Shown here: in pieces, positions 47,329-55,640 of the stretch
How the letters are laid out: the number at the start of each line of letters is the position of its first letter
Numbering within the stretch: the stretch's first letter is position 1
Assembly: GCF_002117485.1 (NCBI RefSeq)
Contig: NZ_CP021030.1
Coordinates: 189,001-253,000 of the forward strand
DNA: 64,000 nt
Origin: Rhizobium sp. NXC14
GTDB taxonomy: Bacteria; Pseudomonadota; Alphaproteobacteria; Rhizobiales; Rhizobiaceae
Reading direction: 5' to 3'
Translations under genes and position numbers: made by a program
Notes under the pieces: generated by a model
The model's database searches: none
Told to the model about the DNA's origin: nothing
Seen by the model: only the letters and a program-made list of their open reading frames with translations

Positions 47329-47848
47329 AGATAGAACTCCTGCCGCGCGGGCATGCGCAGCCATGGCGAATTGACTTGTCTGGTACCGTTGAAAGGAGGA
47401 CGAACGTCACATTCGACAGTTCGGGCGGGAGAGGGCGCCCGGACGGTCATTGCCAAGCACAGATCGCCCAAGGAGAGTGGCGAGAATTTCGATATCTATC
47501 ATGTCTCGTTCCTTTCGTTGGCGTTGCGCTCGATGGTCCCGGAAGAGCCCGGGGCCGGTGATTGCTGTCTTCAATATCTACTAACTTAGTAGAGATTACC
47601 CGACAGGCTGTCGGAAACATATTCCGAAACGTGTCAAAATATCGACGATCCGAAAAAATTCATTCCATCCTGGCCCGAACTTACAGAAGGAAACATATCA
47701 GCTCTTCGTAAAATTCGCATGACAGAATCGAAACTCTTTCGACGCCGCAGCAGAAATAGGAAGTCTGTCTGATTCCGGCAATGGGCCTCATCGTTAAAAA
47801 TCGAGATGCCTCGAAATGGCCGATTTGGTTAACGTCCGAAAGCATGGA
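47329..47848. other. 520-bp intergenic region
   Basis: It contains the promoter side of the small leftward gene and the 3' flank of the fusion gene. A short rightward frame here lacks a ribosome-binding site and is not supported. The clear structure is the 17-bp palindrome at 47577-47593. The part from about 47570 to 47820 is lower in GC than the window. Confidence 0.5.
47577..47593. promoter_or_regulatory. Perfect 17-bp palindrome TCTACTAACTTAGTAGA
   Basis: Two 8-base arms (47577-47584 and 47586-47593) around a single C. Its size suits a dimeric MarR- or TetR-type regulator. It stands about 250 bases before the small leftward gene; no regulator is adjacent. Confidence 0.45.
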
Positions 47849-50788
47849 TCACCAGCCTTCCTGGAGCACCTTTTCCAGCATGTCTGCGAAGAAATCCGCG
47901 CTTTCGATACTGAGGCAGAGCGGCGGCTTGATCTTCAGCACATTTTGGTGATCGCCGGTCGGCTGCATGACGATACCGAGCTCGAGAAGCCGGTCGCAGA
48001 TCGCCGCCGTCTCTTCCGTCGCCGGCTCAAGCGTCGTTCTGTCGCGGACGAATTCCAGGCCGAGATAGAGACCCATTCCGTGGACGGCGCCGGCGATCGC
48101 GTGCCGATCGATCAGCGCGGCAAGCCGCGCCTTCAGATGATCGCCGACCGTGCGGACATTTTCCTGCAGCTTCTCCTCAGCCATGATATCGAGCACCGTC
48201 ATGCCGGCGACGCAGCTGACCGGGCTGCCGCCGGTGGAGGAGAAGAAAGGCCCTTGCTTCTCCAGCGACTGCGCAATCTCCCGTCTGGTGATGACGGCGC
48301 CGAGCGGATGGCCATTGCCCATGCCCTTGGCAATAGTGATGATATCGGGCACGACCCCTTGCTGTTCGAAGCCCCAGAAATAATGGCCGAGCCTGCCGTA
48401 ACCGACCTGCACCTCGTCGGCGATGCAGAGCCCGCCGCGGGCGCGCACCTCGGCGTAGATCTCCTTCAGGTACCCTTCCGGCAACGGAATGCCGCCGGCA
48501 TTGCCGTAGACCGATTCGCAGATGAAGCCCGCAAGGCCTTCGCCGCCGGCGTCGATCGTCTCGAGTATCGGCTTGACGGCGGCCAGGTAGCTCGCCGCCG
48601 TGTCGGGTCCGCGAAACGCGCCGCGATAGGTATTCGGCGAAACGGCCGCATGCACCCAATCCGGTCGGGTGGTCAGCGCCAGCGGATTGTCGGCGATCGA
48701 AGTGGAGACGGCGTCGCTCGCCGCCGACCAGCCATGATAGGCCTCGAGCAGGCAGAGCATGTTGCGGGCGCCGCTATGGGCCTGTGCCAGTTGAATCGCC
48801 AGATCGTTCGCCTCGGAACCGCTGTTGACGAGGAAGACCGCGTCGAGGCCATCAGGCGCGAGCGCCGCGAGACGCTCGGAAAACTCCGCAATCGCCGCAT
48901 AGTGGAAGCGTGAATTCGTATTGAGCCGCAGCCATTGGGCGTTGATTGCCGCCGCCAATCTGGGATGGCCGTGGCCGACAATCGTGACATTGTTGACCAT
49001 GTCGAGATAGGCGCGGCCCTCGACATCGAACAGATGTTCCCTCCAGCCGCGCTCGACCTGCGGCGGCGCGGCATAATAGTTCTTCTGGGCGCCGGCAAGA
49101 TGGGCCTGCCGCCTGACGAGCAGTTCGGCGGTCTCCGGTTGCGGCGCATCCGCTTTCGGGCTGAGAAGGGATGAAGGCGAAGGGCAGAGCACCGACCAGG
49201 CCGCTGCCTCGCGCGGCGTGGAAAAGAGCGGCGGTTCGAGGCCCACGACGCTGCAGAGCTGGAGGCGCAGGCCACCGAGCGACGAAGTCTCTCCGAAAAC
49301 CGAACCGAGCGGATCGCCGGCGGCAAGCACGGTGCCATCCTCGACCCCACCCTCGATAAAGGGGGCGAGCCCATCGAGGTGCAAGGTCATGCTCTCGTCC
49401 GTCAGTGTCAGATGGTGGTCCTTCCAGCCGATGCGGCCGGCAAAGGGCGCTGCGACCGCACTTCCTGCAGCAAGGCAGATGTCGACATGCAGGGCGAAGG
49501 TCGCCTGTGCCCTCGTGTTTCCGAGGGCAGCGCGGGAAAGCCGATATTCACCATAGCGCGTCGCCGCCGTCCCGTTTTCGGTTGCAGCCCGGGCAAGCAG
49601 CCGCCAATCCATGTCGGCGTCCAGCCAGTTGCCTGCGGAAAAATGGGCACTTCCTACGCCAAGGTCGACATAGGCGATCGTGGTGGGGTCGATATCGGGC
49701 AGCAGGGGAAGCCATTCTGGTGCCGACGGGGCGGCGACATCCGCGCCGGCCGCCTTGAGGATCGCAGCTTCCATGAGTTCGAAAGGAACCGACATTGCCG
49801 TATCGAAGATCGCCCGCTCGCGGTCGAGATTGCTGCGGACATAATCGTTATCGGGATCGATCGACATCTGCTGTTCGCTGCTGGCGACGAGGATGACCGC
49901 GCGTGCGACGATCAACGGCCACAGTGCTTTCAGTTCTTCGTCGGTCAGCGGATAGATCGCCTGATAGGCGGTGACGGCGGGCAGGATATGAAACGGATCG
50001 CCATTCGCCTGATGCAGCAGCGAAGCGCAGGTGACGGCAAGATCGCCGACCAGCCAGCCGCGGATGATGTCGCCGAAATCGATCACGCCATCAGGGATCG
50101 TGTGGCCACGGGCGTCGCGATGGCCGACGACATTGTCGCCGGTGACGTCGTGATGGACGGCCTGAAGCCGAAGCGACGGCGCCAAGGGCTGGATGCGGCG
50201 AACGGCCATCACCATGGTTTTCGCGATCCGGTCGCGGGCAGCGCTGTCGGTGATGGCGGACAGCAGCTGTACGGCGACAGGGCCGGCGCGTCGCAAATCC
50301 CACTGCAGGCTACGGTCGAGGCCGGGATGGTCGAAATCGGCAAGCGCCTGCGCCAGTCTCGCGCAGAGCGCGCCAAGCGCCGCGACGGACGCCGGCGCCA
50401 CATATCTCATCTCCGTCAGTCCCTGGCCTTCCAGATATTCCAGCAGCCGGACCTGATAGTCCCGCCCGCGCACCGTAAGGACGACAATTTCCCGCCCGTC
50501 ATTCGTGGCGATCACCTTCGGAACACGTGGCGCGTCCTGCCGGCTCTTGAGATGATGGAGCGCGGCATTCTGCGCCTCGAGCTCGCGGGCCTCGTAGGCG
50601 GCGTGGCAGATCTTCAGGACGTATCGACCGCGATCACTGTCGAGGCGGTAGTTCCGATCCTGCTGGCTGCCGAGTTCGGAGAGAATGCCGGATAGGCTAT
50701 AATGGGCAAGAAGGATTTCTTCCGCGTCACCAACGGTAACGTCGGGACGCGGCAGCGTCATGCGATCAACAAGCGCCTCGTCGGTCAT
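47849..50788 (-). CDS. Tri-domain fusion: phosphotransferase + M23-like domain + class III aminotransferase
   Basis: A 979-residue protein. Residues about 20-330 form an aminoglycoside-phosphotransferase/choline-kinase-like domain, with the catalytic loop HHDVTGDN at 212-219 and metal-binding IDFGD at 236-240. Residues about 430-510 resemble an M23/lysostaphin-like beta domain but without a clear HxH zinc motif, so it is probably not a peptidase. Residues about 560-975 are a class III PLP-dependent aminotransferase with the Schiff-base lysine K821 in TIAKGMGNGHP and the GSEAND segment near 660. In animals a hydroxylysine kinase and PLP-dependent phospho-lyases (AGXT2L1/2) act in sequence on hydroxylysine and phosphoethanolamine, so a kinase plus PLP lyase in one chain may phosphorylate and then break down an amino alcohol. 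GGGAGGGG precedes the ATG. purU follows 120 bases upstream on the same strand. Confidence 0.88.
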   Translation of the reverse strand: MTDEALVDRMTLPRPDVTVGDAEEILLAHYSLSGILSELGSQQDRNYRLDSDRGRYVLKICHAAYEARELEAQNAALHHLKSRQDAPRVPKVIATNDGREIVVLTVRGRDYQVRLLEYLEGQGLTEMRYVAPASVAALGALCARLAQALADFDHPGLDRSLQWDLRRAGPVAVQLLSAITDSAARDRIAKTMVMAVRRIQPLAPSLRLQAVHHDVTGDNVVGHRDARGHTIPDGVIDFGDIIRGWLVGDLAVTCASLLHQANGDPFHILPAVTAYQAIYPLTDEELKALWPLIVARAVILVASSEQQMSIDPDNDYVRSNLDRERAIFDTAMSVPFELMEAAILKAAGADVAAPSAPEWLPLLPDIDPTTIAYVDLGVGSAHFSAGNWLDADMDWRLLARAATENGTAATRYGEYRLSRAALGNTRAQATFALHVDICLAAGSAVAAPFAGRIGWKDHHLTLTDESMTLHLDGLAPFIEGGVEDGTVLAAGDPLGSVFGETSSLGGLRLQLCSVVGLEPPLFSTPREAAAWSVLCPSPSSLLSPKADAPQPETAELLVRRQAHLAGAQKNYYAAPPQVERGWREHLFDVEGRAYLDMVNNVTIVGHGHPRLAAAINAQWLRLNTNSRFHYAAIAEFSERLAALAPDGLDAVFLVNSGSEANDLAIQLAQAHSGARNMLCLLEAYHGWSAASDAVSTSIADNPLALTTRPDWVHAAVSPNTYRGAFRGPDTAASYLAAVKPILETIDAGGEGLAGFICESVYGNAGGIPLPEGYLKEIYAEVRARGGLCIADEVQVGYGRLGHYFWGFEQQGVVPDIITIAKGMGNGHPLGAVITRREIAQSLEKQGPFFSSTGGSPVSCVAGMTVLDIMAEEKLQENVRTVGDHLKARLAALIDRHAIAGAVHGMGLYLGLEFVRDRTTLEPATEETAAICDRLLELGIVMQPTGDHQNVLKIKPPLCLSIESADFFADMLEKVLQEGW

Positions 50789-50907
50789 GACACCCCTCCC
50801 GCAGCATGATTCGATTACCCCTTAAGCGCGATAATCAAATACTTGCCGCTGGCAGGCAACGGGAGATTGTTGTCCGCCAGCAAAAGAGATGCGCGGCTTC
50901 GGCCGAC

Positions 50908-51792
50908 TCACCCCATGCGTTCTGAGGCGTAGCTTCCGGGGCTGGCCGGGAAGACGACTGTGCGATTGCCGTTGATGAAGGTGCGGTGATGGATATGGGC
51001 GTGAATGGCGCGCGCCAGCACCTGGCTTTCGACGTCGCGGCCGATCGAGACATAGTCGTCGGGCGACTGCGCATGGGTGATGCGGGCGGTGTCCTGCTCG
51101 ATGATCGGGCCTTCGTCGAGGTCGGCGGTGACGTAATGGGCGGTCGCGCCGATCAGCTTGACGCCGCGCTGGTAGGCCTGCTTGTAAGGGTTGGCGCCCT
51201 TGAAGCTCGGCAGGAAGGAGTGGTGGATGTTGATGATCTTGCCCGACATCTGCTTGCAGAGCTGGTCGGAGAGGACCTGCATGTAGCGGGCAAGCACGAT
51301 CAGTTCGGTGCCGGTCTGCTCGACGAGGTCGACGAGCTGTGCTTCGGCCTGCGGCTTGTTCTCCTTCGTCACCTTGATGTGGTGGAAGGGGATGTCATGA
51401 TTGACCACAACCTTCTGATAATCGAAATGGTTGGAGACGACGCCGACGATGTCGATCGGCAGGGCGCCGATCTTCCAGCGGTAGAGCAGGTCGTTGAGGC
51501 AATGGCCGAAGCGTGACACCATCAACAGCACCTTCATGCGGCTCTCGCTGTCGTGGAAGTCGTATTCCATCTCGAAGGGCGCGGCGACGGCGGCAAAATC
51601 GGCGCTGATCGCGGAACCGGAAAGTCCTTCCTCGGAAATGAAGCTGACGCGCATGAAGAACCTGCCGGTATCGAGATCGTCGAACTGCGAGCTGTCGATG
51701 ATGTTGCAGCCCTTGTCGGCCAGATAGCTCGAAATCGCCGCAACGATGCCGCGCGTCGACTTGCAGGATACCGTCAATACATAGCTTTTCAT
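50908..51792 (-). CDS. purU: Formyltetrahydrofolate deformylase
   Basis: A 294-residue enzyme that hydrolyses 10-formyl-tetrahydrofolate to formate and tetrahydrofolate. An N-terminal ACT domain (about 4-80) precedes a formyltransferase-like catalytic domain with NIHHSFLPSFKGANPY (about 203-218) and the catalytic Asp in TADLDEGPIIEQ. The ATG at 51792 with GGGAGAG upstream gives the family length; the frame is open 27 codons further. In rhizobia purU balances one-carbon pools when glycine and serine or methylated compounds are used. Confidence 0.94.
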   Translation of the reverse strand: MKSYVLTVSCKSTRGIVAAISSYLADKGCNIIDSSQFDDLDTGRFFMRVSFISEEGLSGSAISADFAAVAAPFEMEYDFHDSESRMKVLLMVSRFGHCLNDLLYRWKIGALPIDIVGVVSNHFDYQKVVVNHDIPFHHIKVTKENKPQAEAQLVDLVEQTGTELIVLARYMQVLSDQLCKQMSGKIINIHHSFLPSFKGANPYKQAYQRGVKLIGATAHYVTADLDEGPIIEQDTARITHAQSPDDYVSIGRDVESQVLARAIHAHIHHRTFINGNRTVVFPASPGSYASERMG

Positions 51793-52100
51793 GTCTCTCC
51801 CTCTTCCCTCTTGAAGGCCGCAGCCCGTGCTTAGATCAAAGCCCGTGCCGCGAATAGGCCGGCGCACTTTCATTTATGCGACAAATTGCAAGATAAACCA
51901 TCACGTTCCTGCAAGTTCTCTCATCGCGACATCAGCTTAGGAGAAGTTGCTCAAAACGCTGTGCCGCCAGCGCCGCACGGATGTGTATTCTCGCCTTCAG
52001 TGAATGAAACTAAAGCATGTCGCTGAAAGCTGATGAGCAATTTGCGACATCGAGAGGCGGGAAACCAAGGATGTGAAGGACGGGAAGTGATTCCGAAGGG
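51793..52100. other. 308-bp gap with an inverted repeat
   Basis: No gene supported. It includes a 7-bp inverted repeat, 52017-52023 with 52044-52050, within the word AAAGCATGTCGC that I associate with rhizobial intergenic repeats. The promoter of purU lies at its left end. Confidence 0.45.
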
Positions 52101-53117
52101 TTAGGCAGGCGGACGGCTCACGGCCGCCACTTTCCGGCGCGGCGTGGTGATTTCGTGGACGATTGCTCCGCCGACCGACGAAAGCACCAGCGCCAGGACC
52201 ACGAAGAGCAGCGGCTGCTGCAGGATGCCGATCGGCAGGCGGTCCGAAGCCACCCTCAGGAAAGCGAGTGTGAAGGCGTGGGTGATGTAGATGCTGTAGG
52301 AGCAGTCGCCGAGATAGTTCAGCCATCCCAGAACCGGCAGCCGGGAAAAGTCGATGGAAACTGCGCCGCAGATGATGAAGATCGCCGGGATTCCCCAGGC
52401 GTAGAATCGGCTCTCCGGCGGCATCAGCGCTTCGTTGACGAAGAGGAACACAAAACCCGTGGCCAGTGCCGCCCATGCCCAGCGGTTCGGCAGAAGCACC
52501 TTCTGCCCGTAAAGCCAGCCGAGCACGACGCCGGCGAGGAACTCCAGCATGATCGGCTGACCGTAGAACCGGGTGGCCGTCGTTTCCGGCAGCAGCCGGC
52601 AGGCAATCAGGATCACGGCAAAGACGGCGAACATCGCTGGAATCCGGCGGGCTTCCGACAGCGGCAGCAGCAACGCAAACACAAAATAGAAGAACATTTC
52701 GTAATTCAGCGTCCAGCCCGGCACGACGACAGGGGTGATCGTGCTTGGATCGGCGGCATTGGCCCATGGCAGAAACATCAGCGAGGCGATGAGATGCGGA
52801 AGGTCGAACACCGTGGATTTCAGCAGTGAAGGCGCCACCAGCGCCACGGCCGCCGAAAACAAGGTTGCCAGCCAATAGAGCGGGACGATCCTCCTGATGC
52901 GGCGGCGGGCGAAATCGCTGGGGCTCATCGCGCGCCCGCTCGTCGTCAGCCACATCACGAAACCGCTCAGCACGAAGAAGATGTCGACGCCGGTTTCGCC
53001 ATAAAGAAAAGCCGTGGCGTCGACGGCGGGATTGACCTTGGCAAGCTGCAATATCGCATGGAAATAAACGACCATCAGCGCCGCAACAGCGCGCAGATAT
53101 TGAAGCTGGACAAGCAT
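52101..53117 (-). CDS. Acyltransferase 3 family membrane protein (ExoZ/OafA-like)
   Basis: A 338-residue protein with about ten membrane helices. It starts LQYLRAVAALMVVYFHA, the standard N-terminus with the catalytic-type His, and has ETGVDIFFVLSGFVMW and FARRRIRRIVPLYW, both family segments. Such proteins add acetyl or succinyl groups to polysaccharides at the inner membrane. The ATG at 53117 matches the family start; a GTG at 53159 opens the same frame and stays possible. It lies 55 bases after the polymerase-like gene and is likely its operon partner. Confidence 0.88.
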   Translation of the reverse strand: MLVQLQYLRAVAALMVVYFHAILQLAKVNPAVDATAFLYGETGVDIFFVLSGFVMWLTTSGRAMSPSDFARRRIRRIVPLYWLATLFSAAVALVAPSLLKSTVFDLPHLIASLMFLPWANAADPSTITPVVVPGWTLNYEMFFYFVFALLLPLSEARRIPAMFAVFAVILIACRLLPETTATRFYGQPIMLEFLAGVVLGWLYGQKVLLPNRWAWAALATGFVFLFVNEALMPPESRFYAWGIPAIFIICGAVSIDFSRLPVLGWLNYLGDCSYSIYITHAFTLAFLRVASDRLPIGILQQPLLFVVLALVLSSVGGAIVHEITTPRRKVAAVSRPPA

Positions 53118-53172
53118 CGAAGCGTCTTGCTCCTCGGGCTCGCGGACGCCGATTTCCACCGTGCCGCTACGG

Positions 53173-54453
53173 TCAACTCAGTACATCTGCCGCACGACCC
53201 TGCCGGATGCGCGGGCTGTCGTGGAAGCGCATATATCCGACGACGAACCACAAGAGGCCGGCAATCTTCATCGAGAAAACGGCGGTACCCCCGATCATCA
53301 TATTCAGAAAAATGAAAAGAGAAAGTGAATGGGCGCATCGCCGCTGCGCCGCCGTACGGCCGGCGGGGAAGAGGCAGACGAACAGCCAGAGCGCGATGAC
53401 GCCGAAGATCGTCGCCGCGTAGATCAGGTAGACGTAGCCGCTGTCGGCGAACTCGGCGACCCTGTCGACCGAAAGCCCGAGTACGGCGAGAGGATCGAGC
53501 TCCATGATCTTCTTCATCGTCAGGTTGATGCGGCCGGTGAAATTGTCGCCCGTCGCATTGGGTTTGAGGGTATAGACGACGAACCCCGCGGCGACGATCA
53601 GCGGCATTAGCGCCAGATTGAAATTCCTCGGGATCTTCGGAAAGACGAAATAGCCGACGATACAGGCAAAACAGAAGATCAGCATTGTGCGCGTATCGTT
53701 CGTCACCAGGATCAGCACCGCCGTGCTGATGAAGAGCAGCCGGTCCCAGCGCCCCAGTCTTTCCCACATGGAAATCAGGTAGATCGCGATCACGCCGCAA
53801 AAATTGGCAAGCGACACTTGTTCGAGAAAAATCGACGACGAGCGATGGTCGATAATGCCGAAGGAAAAGCGCTCGGGAAAGCCGAGAGCGTTCTGGAACA
53901 GGCCTGTCGTGTTGTAGCTCAGCGGCAGCAGCCCGCGGGTATTGGCGAAATAATCGGACGGATGCACGATGCTGACATAGAAGGGCACGCTGATGATCTC
54001 GAAGATCAGGAAGATCAGCACCGCAAGGCTTGCCCAGCGGAAGGCCAGCTTCATCGTTTTCTCATTGCTCCAGCCGCCGAGGCCGGTAAAGCAGAAGATG
54101 ATCAGCACGTTGCGGAAATGATCGACGAACGGCATGCGGTTGAGCACGCTGACATAGATAGTCACGACAAGCGTGAACAGCAGGAACAGGAAGCCCGGCA
54201 GATCCGTCTCGTAGATCCCCTTATGAAGGATGTAGATGATGGCGCTTGCCAGAATCAGGCCTTCGCTGGCGGCGACATGCGTCATCGACAGCGGCATGAT
54301 GTTGTGGTTGATGAAGGCAAGAATGCCGTTATAGAGCATCGAAAGCAGGCCAAGCCAGAGCACCGCATGATCGACGCGAGACGCCCCCCCGGCCGCGTCG
54401 AGGCGGTTGCCCGACACCGTGAAAGTCGCTGCCTTCTGATCGACTGTCGCCAC
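53173..54453 (-). CDS. O-antigen ligase / polysaccharide polymerase-like membrane protein
   Basis: A 426-residue protein with about ten to twelve membrane helices and a large periplasmic loop near 170-200. The pattern is that of Wzy/ExoQ/O-antigen-ligase proteins, with TNDTRTMLIFCF near 255 resembling the ligase/polymerase core, though sequence in this family is poorly conserved. GTG at 54453 has GGGGA at good spacing; the TTG two codons earlier is less likely. It begins two bases after the GH5 gene ends. Confidence 0.78.
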   Translation of the reverse strand: MATVDQKAATFTVSGNRLDAAGGASRVDHAVLWLGLLSMLYNGILAFINHNIMPLSMTHVAASEGLILASAIIYILHKGIYETDLPGFLFLLFTLVVTIYVSVLNRMPFVDHFRNVLIIFCFTGLGGWSNEKTMKLAFRWASLAVLIFLIFEIISVPFYVSIVHPSDYFANTRGLLPLSYNTTGLFQNALGFPERFSFGIIDHRSSSIFLEQVSLANFCGVIAIYLISMWERLGRWDRLLFISTAVLILVTNDTRTMLIFCFACIVGYFVFPKIPRNFNLALMPLIVAAGFVVYTLKPNATGDNFTGRINLTMKKIMELDPLAVLGLSVDRVAEFADSGYVYLIYAATIFGVIALWLFVCLFPAGRTAAQRRCAHSLSLFIFLNMMIGGTAVFSMKIAGLLWFVVGYMRFHDSPRIRQGRAADVLS

Positions 54454-54455
54454 GT

Positions 54456-55505
54456 TCAATTCCCCGCAGGCTTGACGGCGGTGCAGGCGCCGGCGTCCGC
54501 TTTCGCCGACGCGGCGAGAAGCCGCATCTGCGGTCGCTCAGGGCTCTTGCCCGGCTGAACGTTGAAAGGTTCGTCCGCCGGCCACCATTCGCCCGCCGCC
54601 CAATAGGACCAGCCGAGCCAGACATCGCTATTGCCGGACATGGTGGCGTAGATCTTGGTCAGGCCGCTCATGCAGTCCTTGTCGGCGGAACCGCCGAATT
54701 CGCCAAGAAAACCGCGTTTATGGTTCCGCTTCAGCCAGGCGGTGACGCCGGTGATGGCCTCGACCGCGGTGGCGGCGCCTTCGCAGGTGGGATGGGTTCC
54801 CGACGAATCGACGTCGAGATATTGATGGACCTCATAAGCGTAGAAATCGAGCGGGTCGCGCACGCCGAGCATGACAGTACCGTTGGCACCGCCGATCACA
54901 TCCTCTTCCCAGCTGTGAGCGCCGCTCCAGGCGGTGCCCGGCACCAGGATAAGGTTGCGAGCGCCGACGGCGCGAATGGCGCGGATCGCCGCGTTGGCGG
55001 CATCGAGCCAGTCGGTGGCCTTGATGTCGTGCGGCTCGTTCATCAGGCCGAAGAGAATGCCGTCCTCATTGGCGAATTCGACCGCGAGCCTTGCCCAGAA
55101 GTCGGCGAATGCGGCGTCCGTCGCCGGCGCGGTGCCGATCTGCGCCTTATCGTAATAGCCGAAGTTATGCGGGTCGAGCAGAACGGCCATGCCCTGCTTT
55201 CGGATCAGGCCGACCGTATCATTGATCCGCTTGAGTTCGTCCTCGTCCAGCCGCCCGCCGAGCGCCGGCTGCAGCCGCTCCCAGCGGAAGGGCAGCCGAA
55301 TGATCGTCATGCCCTTTTCGGCGAAATAGCGGATCGTCTGCTTGCTCGGATAGATGTAGTTCGTACCGTAGATGGCGCCGCGCTCGCCATATTCGCCGCC
55401 GGAAAGATTGACGCCGCGGTAACACGGCGCGCCGGCCGCAAAGGCCGGCGACGGCATAAGGGCGGCCGCAAGCAGCAGCGCCGCCAGATGTCGTGTCGTC
55501 CTCAT
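54456..55505 (-). CDS. Secreted glycoside hydrolase family 5 (endoglucanase-like)
   Basis: A 349-residue protein with a signal peptide (about 1-24, AFA/AG). The GH5 catalytic residues are E157 in LMNEPHD (acid/base) and E269 in GEFGGS (nucleophile); IIRLPFRWERLQP near 68-80 and HQYLD near 227 are also conserved. It hydrolyses beta-1,4-type glucans or a related polymer. GAGGATAG supports the ATG at 55505. It is the first gene of a leftward operon with polymerase- and acyltransferase-like genes, so it may trim the polysaccharide made there. Confidence 0.92.
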   Translation of the reverse strand: MRTTRHLAALLLAAALMPSPAFAAGAPCYRGVNLSGGEYGERGAIYGTNYIYPSKQTIRYFAEKGMTIIRLPFRWERLQPALGGRLDEDELKRINDTVGLIRKQGMAVLLDPHNFGYYDKAQIGTAPATDAAFADFWARLAVEFANEDGILFGLMNEPHDIKATDWLDAANAAIRAIRAVGARNLILVPGTAWSGAHSWEEDVIGGANGTVMLGVRDPLDFYAYEVHQYLDVDSSGTHPTCEGAATAVEAITGVTAWLKRNHKRGFLGEFGGSADKDCMSGLTKIYATMSGNSDVWLGWSYWAAGEWWPADEPFNVQPGKSPERPQMRLLAASAKADAGACTAVKPAGN

Positions 55506-55640
55506 AGCTATCCTCGCAATCACGGCAAATCGCAACATCGACGTCGCTGCGCCTATCTTAACGGTCCGTTAGCTAAGAATTTCTAAAGTCGCAGCACCTC
55601 GGCTTCAGTCTTTCACGCTGGGCGGGACACGAGTGCGCGT

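Noticed and set aside
47353..47589. 78-residue rightward frame in the 520-bp gap
   Set aside because: No ribosome-binding site at its start, low-complexity sequence and no domain; it crosses the promoter region of the small leftward gene.
48100..49000. Reading the middle of the fusion protein as an active M23 endopeptidase
   Set aside because: The beta domain lies nearer 49250-49490 and the expected zinc ligands (HxxxD and HxH) are not evident, so peptidase activity is unlikely.
49379..50695. 438-codon open frame opposite the kinase part of the fusion gene
   Set aside because: The reverse strand holds the kinase motifs; the plus frame has no recognisable protein features.
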